Source: an uncultured Collinsella sp.
Lineage (GTDB): Bacteria > Actinomycetota > Coriobacteriia > Coriobacteriales > Coriobacteriaceae
DNA length: 64,000 nt
Assembly (NCBI GenBank): GCA_900767675.1
Contig: CAAFZX010000036.1
Coordinates: 3,048 to 67,047, forward strand
Direction: 5' to 3'
The position numbers and the translations under genes were made by a program. Each line of letters begins with the position of its first letter. Position 1 is the stretch's first letter. Under the pieces are notes generated by a model that had not been told where the DNA came from, made no database searches, and saw only the letters and a program-made list of their open reading frames with translations. Positions 8,217-16,779 of this stretch are shown here, piece by piece.

Positions 8217-10076
8217 TCACTGGGCGAACTGGCTGCGGTAGAGTTCGGCGTAGAAGCCGCCTGCCGCTAGCAGCTCGTCGTGTGTGCCACGCTCGATAAT
8301 CTGGCCGTCGCGCATGACCAGGATGCAATCGGCGTTGCGAATCGTCGACAGGCGGTGTGCCACGACAAAGCTCGTGCGGCCAGCCATGAGCTCGTCGAAT
8401 GCCGCCTGCACCTGCAGCTCGGTACGTGTATCGATGCTCGATGTTGCCTCGTCCAGCAGCAGAATCGCCGGATCGGTGAGCATGACGCGCGCGATGCACA
8501 GCAGTTGTTTTTGACCCTGGCTAAACGTACCGCCGTCCTCGCCGATCACCGTATCGTAGCCGCCTGGCAGCTGCACGATAAACTTGTGCGCATGCGCGCG
8601 CTTGGCAGCTTCGATAACCTGCTCGCGCGTGGCGTCAGGACAGCCGTAGGCGATGTTTTCCGCCACCGTGCCCTCGAACAGCCAAGTGTCCTGCAGCACC
8701 ATGCCAAAGGCACGGCGCAGGCTTGCGCGCGTGTAGTCACGCGAGGAACGGCCATCGACCGCAATGCGACCGGCATCGATATCGTAAAAACGCAGCAGCA
8801 AGTTGATGAGCGTTGTCTTGCCGCAGCCCGTGGGGCCAACTAGGGCAAAGCGCATGCCGGGCTTGGCCTCGATGCAGATGTCCTGCAGCAGCTTGCGGTC
8901 GGGCACGTAGCTAAAGTCAACATGTTCAAAGGTCACCTCACCCTGCGGGGCGGCAAGTTCCACGGCATCCGCTGCATCGGGCTCCTGCTCGCGCGCATCG
9001 AGCAGCGCAAACATGCGGCGCGCCGAGGCATACGCCGTCTGGATCTGCGTAATGACGTTGGTGACCTCGTTGAACGGCTTAGTGTACTGGTTGGCGTAGG
9101 ACAGGAAGATCTGCACTCCGCCCACCGTGAGCGCCGCAGGCACACCCGTGATCACGCCCGCGCAGCCAATCACGGCGACCACGGCGTAGATGATGTTATT
9201 GATAAAGCGCGTGCCGGGGTTAGAAAGCGAACCCATAAACTGCGCGCGCTCGCCCGCCGTATAGAGCTCGGCGTTGAGGACATCGAAGCGCTGTTGAGCG
9301 TGCGGGCCGTAGGCGAAGGCGTCCACGAGCTTTTGCTCGCCCACGTACTCCTCAATATGACCGCCAAGCTGGCCTTGGATGCGCTGCTGTGCCGTAAAGC
9401 TCTTGTTGGAAAGCTTGGCGATGGCGCCGGCTGCAAAGATGGAAAGCGGCGTGACGAGCACCACCACGAGCGTCATGGCCAGGTTAATGGAGAGCATAAA
9501 CGTGAGCGTGCCCACGATGGTGATGACGCCGGTAAAGAGCTGCGTAAAGCCCTGCAGCAGGCCGTCACCCACCTGGTCAACATCGTTGACCACGCGGCTC
9601 ATGAGGTCGCCGTGGGCATGGCCGTCGATAAAGCTGAGCGGCATGCGGCTGAGCTTATCGCTCGCCTCCACGCGCATGTCGCGCACCGTTTCGTAGGACA
9701 GGCGGTTGACACAGTAGCCCTGCAGCCACTGGAAGGCCGCGGCACCTACCACGACAATCGCGAGCTTGGTGACGAGCGGCAGCAGCGCGTCAAAGTCCAC
9801 CCGCCCGGCGGCAACGATGAGGTCGATGCCCTCGCCGATAAGGATGGGCGTATAGAGTTGCAGGATCACCGAGGCGGCGGCGCTCACAAACGATGCCGCA
9901 AACGAAATGCGGTGCGGGCGAACATAGCCCAGCAGGCGGCGGGTCACCGCGCCCACGGGATAGCGCTCGGGGTCGCCAGGGCGGCGCGGACCGTCGCCCA
10001 GGTCGTTGAGGTTGTCGTTGCCGGACACGTTGGCGGTCATCGTGGCGACCGAACCGGAAGAAGTATACGGGTTCAT
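8217..10076 (-). CDS. ABC exporter half-transporter, canonical ATPase subunit
   Basis: This encodes 619 residues with an N-terminal six-helix exporter domain (residues about 45-340) and a C-terminal ATPase. The ATPase has Walker A GPTGCGKTT, the variant signature FSQGQ, Walker B ILLLDEATSSID with the catalytic glutamate, and an AHRLS switch histidine. Its start is directly adjacent to the stop of the partner gene (10077), so the two are translationally coupled. The partner has the opposite pattern (normal SGGQ, Asp in place of the catalytic Glu). This identifies a heterodimeric exporter of the TM287/288, BmrCD or LmrCD kind. Such pumps export drugs, lipids or peptides; the substrate here is unknown. 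Confidence 0.92.
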   Translation of the reverse strand: MNPYTSSGSVATMTANVSGNDNLNDLGDGPRRPGDPERYPVGAVTRRLLGYVRPHRISFAASFVSAAASVILQLYTPILIGEGIDLIVAAGRVDFDALLPLVTKLAIVVVGAAAFQWLQGYCVNRLSYETVRDMRVEASDKLSRMPLSFIDGHAHGDLMSRVVNDVDQVGDGLLQGFTQLFTGVITIVGTLTFMLSINLAMTLVVVLVTPLSIFAAGAIAKLSNKSFTAQQRIQGQLGGHIEEYVGEQKLVDAFAYGPHAQQRFDVLNAELYTAGERAQFMGSLSNPGTRFINNIIYAVVAVIGCAGVITGVPAALTVGGVQIFLSYANQYTKPFNEVTNVITQIQTAYASARRMFALLDAREQEPDAADAVELAAPQGEVTFEHVDFSYVPDRKLLQDICIEAKPGMRFALVGPTGCGKTTLINLLLRFYDIDAGRIAVDGRSSRDYTRASLRRAFGMVLQDTWLFEGTVAENIAYGCPDATREQVIEAAKRAHAHKFIVQLPGGYDTVIGEDGGTFSQGQKQLLCIARVMLTDPAILLLDEATSSIDTRTELQVQAAFDELMAGRTSFVVAHRLSTIRNADCILVMRDGQIIERGTHDELLAAGGFYAELYRSQFAQ

Positions 10077-11930
10077 CTAGCAACCCTCCTTTGCGCAGAC
10101 GGATGCGGGGGCGGTCGGGGCGGACGCGGATGTCGCACTCCCCTGCTGGCCCTCGAGCTCCTCGCGGCGCAGCTGCGACTGGCAAATCTCGCAGTAGAGC
10201 TGGCAGGTCGCGTACAGCTCGTCGTGCGTACCCAGGCCCGCGACCGAGCCGTGGTCGAGCACGCAGATCATATCGGCATCGCGCACGGTCGAGACGCGCT
10301 GGCTCACGATCACCGTGGTCAGCGGGAGCCCGCCCTCGGCGGCACCGCGTACGCTGCGCTCGCGGATGGCGTGGCGAAGCGCTGCGTCGGTCTTAAAGTC
10401 GAGCGCCGAGGCGGAGTCATCCATGATCAGGATCTGCGGCGAGCCCACCAAGGCACGCGCAATGGTCAGGCGCTGGCGCTGGCCACCGCTAAAGTTCTTG
10501 CCGCCCGCCTCGACCGGCGCGTCCAGACCCTGCGGCTTGTTGCGCACGAACTCGCTGGCCTGCGCCATATCGAGCGCCGCCCAAAGCTCCTCGTCGGTCG
10601 CCGACTCATCGCGCCAGGTTAGGTTGCTGCGGATCGTGCCGCTCACGAGCGACGCGCGCTGCGGTACGGTCGCGACCACATGGCGCAGCTGATCGAGCGG
10701 CCAGGCGCGCACGTCGGCACCCATTACGCTCACGCTGCCGGCGCCCGTGTCGTACAGGCGCGGTATAAGCGAAACGAGCGTGGACTTGCCGCTGCCCGTA
10801 CCGCCGATAATGCCGAGCGTTTTGCCCAGCGGCAGCTCCAGGGTCACGTCATTGACGGCGTTGGCGGCGCCCGCGCCAAAGGAGAAGCTCGCATGGCTGA
10901 AGCTCAGCGCGGGAACCGGAACAGCGTTGCCCATCGCGCTCGGCTCGGGCAGCGCAACCGGTTGGTTGCCCTCGTCGGTAATGCTCGGCTCGCAATTGAG
11001 CACTTCGTTGAGACGCGACGCACTGGCGCTCGCCTTGGTAAAGACCACGACCAGGTTAGCGACATACACGATGGAGGTCAGGGTCTGCGTCATGTAGTTC
11101 ACAAACGCCATGACCTGGCCCTGCGTGAGCTCACCCACGTTGACCTGGATGCCGCCCACCCACAGGATGGCGCACACGCCCAGGTTCATCACCAAAAACG
11201 TGACGGGATTGAGAATCGACGAGAGCTTGCCCACCGCAATGGCGACATGCGCCTGGTCATCGGCCGCGTGGGCAAAACGCTCACGCTCGTGGCCCTCGCG
11301 CACAAACGCCCGGACCACGCGGGCGCCCGAAAGCCCCTCGCGACAGATGAGTGCGATGCGATCGAGCTTTGCCTGCAGCTGCTTGTAGTACGGGATGCAG
11401 CGCGCCATGACAAACCAAAACACCAGGCCGATGGCGGGCGTGCAAATCAAAAAAATCATGCCGAGCTTAAGGTCGATAGCGAGGGCCGCGACCATGGAGC
11501 CCACCGCCAGGAAAGGCCAGCGGATGAGCATACGCACGCCCAGCGCCACGGCGAGCTGCACCTGGTTGACGTCGTTGGTGATGCGCGTGATGAGCGACGG
11601 CGTGCCAAAGCGATCGAGCTCAGCATAGCTCAGCTTGTTGATGTGCTGGTAGAGCGCGCCGCGAATGTCAGTACCCATGCCCTGCGAGGTGAGCGCCGCC
11701 ATCTTTTGGCAGACGAGCGTAAACGAGATGCCAATCACGGCCATGGCGGCGAGCACCATGCCGTAGTGGACGACGGCGTTCACATCGTGCGCGCCGATGC
11801 CCTTATCGATCATCTGGGCAATCACCAGCGGCGTTAGCAGGTCAAAGATCACTTCGATCAGCTTGCACGCAGGGCCAATCACCATACACCGGCGAAACTT
11901 GCCACCAAAACGCCTGAGCAGCTCAATCAT
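10077..11930 (-). CDS. ABC exporter half-transporter, degenerate ATPase subunit
   Basis: This encodes 617 residues from ATG 11930, which is preceded by GGGAG at good spacing; an in-frame TTG at 11963 lacks support. The exporter membrane domain occupies residues about 5-305. The ATPase has GGTGSGKST, signature FSGGQRQR and Walker B ILIMDDSASALD, where Asp replaces the catalytic Glu. The switch position is VSQRVS, with Gln instead of His. These changes mark the non-hydrolysing site of a heterodimeric exporter. It is the first gene of the pair and abuts the canonical subunit. Confidence 0.92.
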   Translation of the reverse strand: MIELLRRFGGKFRRCMVIGPACKLIEVIFDLLTPLVIAQMIDKGIGAHDVNAVVHYGMVLAAMAVIGISFTLVCQKMAALTSQGMGTDIRGALYQHINKLSYAELDRFGTPSLITRITNDVNQVQLAVALGVRMLIRWPFLAVGSMVAALAIDLKLGMIFLICTPAIGLVFWFVMARCIPYYKQLQAKLDRIALICREGLSGARVVRAFVREGHERERFAHAADDQAHVAIAVGKLSSILNPVTFLVMNLGVCAILWVGGIQVNVGELTQGQVMAFVNYMTQTLTSIVYVANLVVVFTKASASASRLNEVLNCEPSITDEGNQPVALPEPSAMGNAVPVPALSFSHASFSFGAGAANAVNDVTLELPLGKTLGIIGGTGSGKSTLVSLIPRLYDTGAGSVSVMGADVRAWPLDQLRHVVATVPQRASLVSGTIRSNLTWRDESATDEELWAALDMAQASEFVRNKPQGLDAPVEAGGKNFSGGQRQRLTIARALVGSPQILIMDDSASALDFKTDAALRHAIRERSVRGAAEGGLPLTTVIVSQRVSTVRDADMICVLDHGSVAGLGTHDELYATCQLYCEICQSQLRREELEGQQGSATSASAPTAPASVCAKEGC

Positions 11931-12256
11931 AAAAAGGCGCTCCCTATCATCATCTCTCTTCAATCTGATTCATGATAGTACGACGAACCCTGAAGATGCG
12001 TAAGCAACTCGTTACAGAAGAGTCTTGAGCGGTGGTAAAAACCGTCACTGTTTTGGCGCAGTTAGCAAGCGACATAACGCCAGGGATTCAATTATCAGAT
12101 AAATGTGACCCTTCAGGCGGTTTTGGTCGGCTACCCGCGAGTGCCGGCAGGGCGTTTGGTAGTCGAGCGATTCCGCAGGCAAAGCCGAGGACCAGCGAGA
12201 CACCACTCCATCACGCCCGGACCACGTGGCCGCCTATGTTTTGGCAAAGCCGGCGA

Positions 12257-12356
12257 GCGCCACCCAGAGCGAACAAGTTGGCATGAAAAAGGCAAGGCAT
12301 AGACCTTCTGGTCATGCCTTGCCTTTTGAATGACAAATTGTCGCTCTGGGTGGCGC
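12257..12356. repeat. Nested inverted repeat next to the SRP RNA
   Basis: Outer arms 12257-12272 and 12341-12356 are exact 16-bp reverse complements. Inner arms 12287-12300 and 12314-12327 are exact 14-bp reverse complements. It is followed by the linker GCGCAGCGTCGAGCA and the hairpin at 12370-12395. The rest of 12000-12257 holds nothing I recognise. Confidence 0.85.
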
Positions 12357-12395
12357 GCAGCGTCGAGCATTGCGCGGTTTGGTAAAACCGCGCAA
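12354..12395 (-). repeat. 3'-end module: conserved-loop hairpin plus linker (copy 1)
   Basis: Hairpin TTGCGCGGTTT-GGTA-AAACCGCGCAA (12370-12395) joined to GCGCAGCGTCGAGCA. Read on the minus strand it lies just 3' of the SRP RNA. The same hairpin-linker order is found beyond the nitroreductase, glmS and larE genes with different stem sequences. Confidence 0.8.
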
Positions 12396-12408
12396 AAAGA
12401 AAGCCCGT

Positions 12409-12513
12409 GCGCTCGATGGATTCGGATGCCCGACAGAGGCTCCTTATGGCTGCTTCCTTCCGGACCTGACCAGATTCGGAACATGTCGTCATCCGAACCC
12501 ATCGAACGCGCTA
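12409..12513 (-). ncRNA. ffs: Signal recognition particle RNA (small bacterial 4.5S type)
   Basis: The minus strand contains GGTCAGGTCCGGAAGGAAGC, the nearly invariant apical sequence of SRP RNA that binds Ffh. Flanking arms pair over a long stem (GATGGGTTCGGATG with CATCCGAATCCATC), giving a hairpin of about 100 nt. The ends are set by the limit of pairing, so they are approximate. A TTTCTTTTT tract follows on the minus strand. Confidence 0.93.
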
Positions 12514-12563
12514 GGCGCTCGATATATCTTACCCGCTCCCGCCCGATGGGGCAAGGTAGCTAA

Positions 12564-12633
12564 TTTGGGACGAGGCTTTTTTGACTACTCGGGCAATCGG
12601 ATCGGCAAGTAGTCAAAATCGCCCCGTTCCAAA
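12564..12633. repeat. Long imperfect inverted repeat
   Basis: Two 26-nt arms (12564-12589 and 12608-12633) pair with a few mismatches and contain the shared GACTACT/AGTAGTC core. The loop is GC-rich. It is the first of three consecutive palindromic elements between the SRP RNA and the next gene. Confidence 0.75.
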
Positions 12634-12663
12634 AAGACTGGTCTGACGCTGTGCCACGAAAGT

Positions 12664-12800
12664 GGCCTATCTACTACGTTTAGGCCGCAGGGGTCAACCA
12701 TAGCCGGCTTTTTCGAAAACCGGCAAGCTCTCTACCTGCGGTTTCATTTTTGCAAATTCCGAGATGGTCGAGGGCGGCCGGTTAAACGTAGTAGATGGCC
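12664..12800. repeat. Three-tier nested inverted repeat
   Basis: The outer arms at 12664-12682 and 12783-12800 (ATCTACTACGTTTA core) pair with a single bulged base. Within them CCGCAGG/CCTGCGG pair. Inside that GCCGG and CCGGC flank TTTTTCGAAAA (about 12703-12724). Confidence 0.75.
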
Positions 12801-12863
12801 GCATTTTGTGGCGGACGGTCCGACCCAAGGCACAAGGCGGCCAGCCTCGGATGACCATTCACG

Positions 12864-12932
12864 AAGTTGCGGTGGAATACGGACTGAATTGGCCCCTTAA
12901 AGGCAAAAACACTCCGTATTTCACCGCAACTT
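12864..12932. repeat. 20-bp-arm inverted repeat after the TadA-kinase gene
   Basis: Arms 12864-12883 and 12913-12932 are reverse complements at 19 of 20 positions. It begins 15 bp beyond the stop of the minus-strand fusion gene, where it could serve as terminator or 3'-end stabiliser. Confidence 0.8.
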
Positions 12933-12947
12933 ATAGAGAGATAGGTT

Positions 12948-14729
12948 TTAGACACGGCCGAGGTCGTAGGCTTGGGCGGCTGCTTCACCGGCGCAGATGA
13001 GGTTGGTTGTGGCCTCTTGCACGCCGAGCGCCTGGTCGAGGGGCATGGGCTTGCGGCAGATCAGAAGCACCAAGTCGATGCCCTGCCCATACACCGCATC
13101 CAGGTTGTCGGCACGACCACCTACGACGGCAACAACCGGCTTGCCATAGCGCTTGGCACGGCGGGCCACGCCCACCGGCGCCTTGCCGGCGGCAGACTGC
13201 TCATCCATGTTGCCCTCGCCCGTTATGACCAGGTCGACATCGCGCACGTGCTCGTCAAACCCAATCAGATCAAGCACCGTCTCAACGCCCGAACGCAACT
13301 CGGCACCAAGCGCCAGCAACGCGGCGCCCAGACCGCCAGCGGCACCGGCGCCGGGCACGCCGAGCACCGAGCCAAACGTCCGCGCGCCCTCGGGCACGCG
13401 CAGTAACCCCTGGGCCCGCGCCTCGGCAATCGCCGTATCGAGTAGGCGACCGTAACCGACCATCCAGCCGTCGTACCCGCCCAGCGCTTCGACATCGTCT
13501 GTCGGCAGGCCCTTTTGCCCGCCAAACACCGCAAGTGCCCCGCGACGTCCCACGAGCGGATTCTCGACATCGGAAAGCACCACGACACGAGCGCCATTCA
13601 GTGCCCGAAGCGCCGGTGCCAAATCGATACTCGCCGCGTGTTCAAGGCCCGCGAGCCCCGGCGCGATAGCGCAGCCACGGTCATCGACAAGACGCGCGCC
13701 CAGTGCCTGCAGCATGCCGGCGCCACCGTCGTTGGTGGCGCTGCCGCCCAGTCCTATATATAGAGTCCTCGCCCCCGCGCGAACCGCACGAAGCATCAGC
13801 TCGCCCACGCCATAGGTTGTGGCCGCCAACGCCGCCGACTCCGTGCAAGGCGAGTACGCGATGCCCGCAGCTTCGGCCATCTCAATTACAGCCGACTCGT
13901 GCTCGCCGTCCACTAACATTCGGGCAGGCACACGCTCGCCAAAGGGCCCTGCAACCTCGCAGGTCACAAGCTCGCCACCGCACGCGGCAACGGCATCGAG
14001 CGTTCCCTCACCACCATCTGCCAGTGGCAACGTGGCCACTTGGGCATCGGGCCACACACGGCGCACGCCTTCGGCAACCGCCGCCTCCGCCTGCGCGCTC
14101 GAAATGCTGCCTTTAAAGGAGTCGATCGCCAGCAGCACACGGCGGGACCGGCGGCACGCGGCACCAAAGTCGACCGCCGTGCCAACATCCTCACCGGCAC
14201 ACGCGAGCGCCTCAGCATGAGCGGCATGTGCCTCAAGATCGGCCCCACAACTGCAGCCAGCACCATCGGTGCCACGCAGCCCACTAAAATAGCTGCTCAA
14301 CACCGCGCGGCACTCATCTGCCAGCACACCGGCGGTCACATTAAACCGATGATTCAGGCGCGAGTCAGCATTCAAATCGTATAGGGATCCCAACGCGCCC
14401 GCCTTGGCATCAGCCGCGCCATACACGCAGCGCCCCACGCGCGCGTTAACCATAAGCCCCGCGCACATGCAGCAGGGCTCGAGCGTCACGTAGACCGTAC
14501 AATCGGAAAGGCGCCAGCGGCCGAGCGCCTGCGCGGCGGCGCATAGGGCCGCAAACTCGGCATGCGCCGAAGGGTCTTGGTCGAGCTCGCGGCGATTATG
14601 CGCCCGCGCGACGATCTCACCCGCGCGCACCACTACGGCACCGATTGGCACCTCGCCCACCGCCGCGGCGGCACGCGCCTCCGCCAGTGCCTCGCGCATG
14701 AACTTCTCATCGATTCCGGTGCTCGTCAT
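12948..14729 (-). CDS. tRNA adenosine deaminase (TadA) fused to glycerate kinase
   Basis: This encodes 593 residues in one uninterrupted frame from ATG 14729 after GGGGAGG. Residues 1-150 are a complete TadA-type deaminase: HAE at 56-58 (zinc ligand and proton shuttle) and PCCMC at 85-89 (zinc ligands). That domain converts A34 to inosine in tRNA-Arg. After a Cys/Ala-rich linker (about 151-195), residues 197-593 form a GarK/GlxK-type glycerate kinase. It starts VLLAIDSFKGS and carries GGSATNDGGAGMLQALGAR and ITGEGNMDEQS. Both domains look full length, so this is a fusion and not two reading frames. No link between tRNA editing and glycerate metabolism is known to me. Either domain could be annotated alone by automated pipelines. 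Confidence 0.9.
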   Translation of the reverse strand: MTSTGIDEKFMREALAEARAAAAVGEVPIGAVVVRAGEIVARAHNRRELDQDPSAHAEFAALCAAAQALGRWRLSDCTVYVTLEPCCMCAGLMVNARVGRCVYGAADAKAGALGSLYDLNADSRLNHRFNVTAGVLADECRAVLSSYFSGLRGTDGAGCSCGADLEAHAAHAEALACAGEDVGTAVDFGAACRRSRRVLLAIDSFKGSISSAQAEAAVAEGVRRVWPDAQVATLPLADGGEGTLDAVAACGGELVTCEVAGPFGERVPARMLVDGEHESAVIEMAEAAGIAYSPCTESAALAATTYGVGELMLRAVRAGARTLYIGLGGSATNDGGAGMLQALGARLVDDRGCAIAPGLAGLEHAASIDLAPALRALNGARVVVLSDVENPLVGRRGALAVFGGQKGLPTDDVEALGGYDGWMVGYGRLLDTAIAEARAQGLLRVPEGARTFGSVLGVPGAGAAGGLGAALLALGAELRSGVETVLDLIGFDEHVRDVDLVITGEGNMDEQSAAGKAPVGVARRAKRYGKPVVAVVGGRADNLDAVYGQGIDLVLLICRKPMPLDQALGVQEATTNLICAGEAAAQAYDLGRV

Positions 14730-14780
14730 CGTTCGCCTCCCCTGTTGCAAATCCAAAACGATGCTATCATTACGACTCAC

Positions 14781-14870
14781 GGAGAGATGGCAGAGCGGTT
14801 GAATGCGGCGGTCTTGAAAACCGTTGAGCGCGAGAGCGTTCCGGGGGTTCGAATCCCCCTCTCTCCGCCA
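14781..14870 (+). tRNA. tRNA-Ser (UGA)
   Basis: A 90-nt gene with a GGAGAGA/TCTCTCC acceptor stem, encoded CCA, a long variable arm and the T-loop GGTTCGAATCC. The anticodon loop CTTGAAA gives anticodon TGA, reading UCA and UCG serine codons. It lies 51 bp upstream of the oppositely oriented tadA fusion. Confidence 0.96.
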
Positions 14871-14873
14871 CTC

Positions 14874-15458
14874 TTAGTGACTCACCGGCGTCATGGTCCG
14901 CTCGAACAGCGCATCGACCACGTCGGCGATTTCGGATCGGCGCTCTAGTACGTGGCCCGATTCCCACCACATGGTAAAGAGTCGAATAATACCGCCGGCG
15001 ACAAACTCAGACGTTGTCTCGAGCGATACGGGCGCGAGCGCGTCCTCGTCAAGCGCGATCATCACGCGCCCGCGTATGGAGCGCGCGATGCGGTCGCAAA
15101 TCATGCTGGTCAGCATACCCGACATGCTGCTCGCCAAAATGTTATCCATGAGCTGCTCATGCGCCAGAATCAGATCCATGGCATCGGCGAACACTTCGTG
15201 GCGAAGCGTGCGTACGTCCTCGGCGCCCTCCGCGCCATCCGCATCGGCCCGCTTTTGCGGCAGGCCCGACATGAGCTCATCGATATAGAAGGCAAAGTAA
15301 TCGTTTTTGTCGCGGAAGTGCTTGTAGAACGTCGTCCGACGAATCATAGCGCGGTCGCACAGCATGGCAACCGTCACGTCCTCAAACCGATGCTCTTCGA
15401 GCAGCTCAGTAAAGGCCTCGAACAGGGCCCGATAGGTTTTCTTGATGCGAAGGTCCAT
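14874..15458 (-). CDS. TetR-family transcriptional regulator
   Basis: This encodes 194 residues from ATG 15458 preceded by GAGGAGGG; an upstream in-frame ATG at 15494 is less well supported. Residues about 1-50 carry the TetR helix-turn-helix (KKTYRALFEAFTELLEEHRFEDVT, then IRRTTFYKHFRDK). The C-terminal helical domain (MWWESGHVLERRSEIADVV) resembles the DhaS-like TetR subgroup. It ends 3 bp from the tRNA-Ser and faces it. No obvious palindrome or target operon sits beside it; the next gene, LemA, is divergent. Confidence 0.85.
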   Translation of the reverse strand: MDLRIKKTYRALFEAFTELLEEHRFEDVTVAMLCDRAMIRRTTFYKHFRDKNDYFAFYIDELMSGLPQKRADADGAEGAEDVRTLRHEVFADAMDLILAHEQLMDNILASSMSGMLTSMICDRIARSIRGRVMIALDEDALAPVSLETTSEFVAGGIIRLFTMWWESGHVLERRSEIADVVDALFERTMTPVSH

Positions 15459-15670
15459 ATATATCGCCCTCCTCAAGGAGAAGACAACGCTCACTAATCT
15501 GTCGCATATCTTACACCTGTATCGCCCGCCCCCTGGCGAATGGCCTTACCTTGGCGGAAACATAACGCTTACCGGAAAGTTCGGTATCGCCAAAGGTTGC
15601 GGGTATACTAGTAGCGTTACACCAACGGCAGCCGGCGGAAGACGCCGCGGCCATTCGAAACGGAGACACC

Positions 15671-16222
15671 ATGATTCCCGTCATCATCGGTATCGTTGTT
15701 GTCGTTGTGATTGTCTGCGCCATCGCCGGCATCTACAACAACATGGTCACCAAGCGCAATCGCATTGATAACGCCTGGCAGAACATCGACACGCAGCTGC
15801 AGCGCCGCAACGACCTGATCCCTAACCTGGTCGAAACCGTCAAGGGCTACGCCAAACACGAGCAGGACACGCTTGCCGCCGTGGTCAACGCGCGCAACGC
15901 CGCCGTGAGCGCCACCACGCCCGAAGCCAAGATGGAAGCCGACAACGTGCTGACCGGCGCCCTGCGCCAGCTCTTCGCCGTGGCCGAGGCTTACCCCGAT
16001 CTTAAGGCGAACACCAACTTTACGCAGCTCCAAGCCACGCTCGAAGACACCGAGAACAAGGTGAGCTACGCACGCCAGAGCTACAACGACTGCGTGCTTA
16101 GCTACAACAACGCCATCCAGACCTTCCCGGCCGTCATCTTTGCCGGCATCTTCCAGTTTAAGGAGCGCCAGGGCTTCGAGGCCGCCGAAGCTGCCCGCCA
16201 GGCACCGACCGTCAAGTTCTAA
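15671..16222 (+). CDS. lemA: LemA family protein
   Basis: This encodes 183 residues with GGAGA 6 nt before the ATG. A single N-terminal membrane helix (residues 2-22) is followed by the conserved LemA body: NRIDNAWQNIDTQLQRRNDL, PNLVETVKGYAKHE and a C-terminal YNNAIQTFPAVIFAGIFQF. The cytosolic helical domain has no known enzymatic role. LemA proteins are often paired with membrane proteases or TPM-domain proteins, but none is adjacent here. A TATACT -10-like box is at 15604-15609. Confidence 0.92.
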   Translation: MIPVIIGIVVVVVIVCAIAGIYNNMVTKRNRIDNAWQNIDTQLQRRNDLIPNLVETVKGYAKHEQDTLAAVVNARNAAVSATTPEAKMEADNVLTGALRQLFAVAEAYPDLKANTNFTQLQATLEDTENKVSYARQSYNDCVLSYNNAIQTFPAVIFAGIFQFKERQGFEAAEAARQAPTVKF

Positions 16223-16258
16223 CAGATCCGCAGCGTATCCTTAATCGGGTATATGCAT

Positions 16259-16297
16259 AAACCGCCTCGTCGAATGCATACTTCGACGAGGCGGTTT
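16259..16297 (+). terminator. Terminator after lemA
   Basis: Exact 15-bp arms (AAACCGCCTCGTCGA and its complement) with a 9-nt loop are followed by CCTTTG, 37 bp after the lemA stop. From 16300 to 16638 I see no convincing gene. A minus-strand frame of 84 codons (16337-16591) begins MVRGLLTALLFWF but has no clear ribosome binding site. Confidence 0.8.
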
Positions 16298-16638
16298 CCT
16301 TTGTTGCGAAGGTCCCCCTCTAAGCACCGTGCATTTTTAGGAGTATTCAATATAACCAAGGGCTTCGGGCGCCACGATAAATGCCAAAGACCGCGAATAT
16401 CCCTGCAAATCAAACGCTGTCAGCCCATAACCCCGTCCATCATTCGTAGAAAACATCGAGAAATCCCGATTTTTCGCCCGAAGTCGGTATGCAGTGGCCT
16501 TCGATTGCAGAATACTCGCAAAAATGCACGTCGCCACCACCCCCACATGCGCGAACCAAAACAAAAGCGCGGTCAATAGGCCGCGCACCATCTTTATTCA
16601 GATAAATTATTGCCCGTTGTGGCAACGCCGAGCCCGCA

Positions 16639-16763
16639 GGGCGGAGAGCAAGTTCCCTCCCGGCGCATTCCGCAGGACGCAAGAAGCCCTCGCCACACGA
16701 AGTGCGCAGCGAGGGCTTCTTGCATGTCCGAGGACGCGCCGGGAGGGAACTTGCTCTCCGCCC
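16639..16763. repeat. Large nested inverted repeat with 28-bp perfect arms
   Basis: Outer arms 16639-16666 and 16736-16763 are exact 28-bp reverse complements. Inner arms 16679-16693 and 16709-16723 are exact 15-bp reverse complements. The element starts 17 bp after the ilvE stop on the minus strand and could fold into a very stable RNA hairpin or a DNA cruciform. Confidence 0.92.
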
Positions 16764-16779
16764 GGGCAGGTAAGACGAA

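Noticed and set aside
8922..10622. Plus-strand frame of 566 codons opposite the ABC exporter genes
   Set aside because: It is antisense to two well-defined ATPases; composition is His/Arg/Ala-rich as expected for a shadow frame.
12131..12612. Small open frames over 12131-12612
   Set aside because: They overlap the SRP RNA and nested palindromes and have no coding support.
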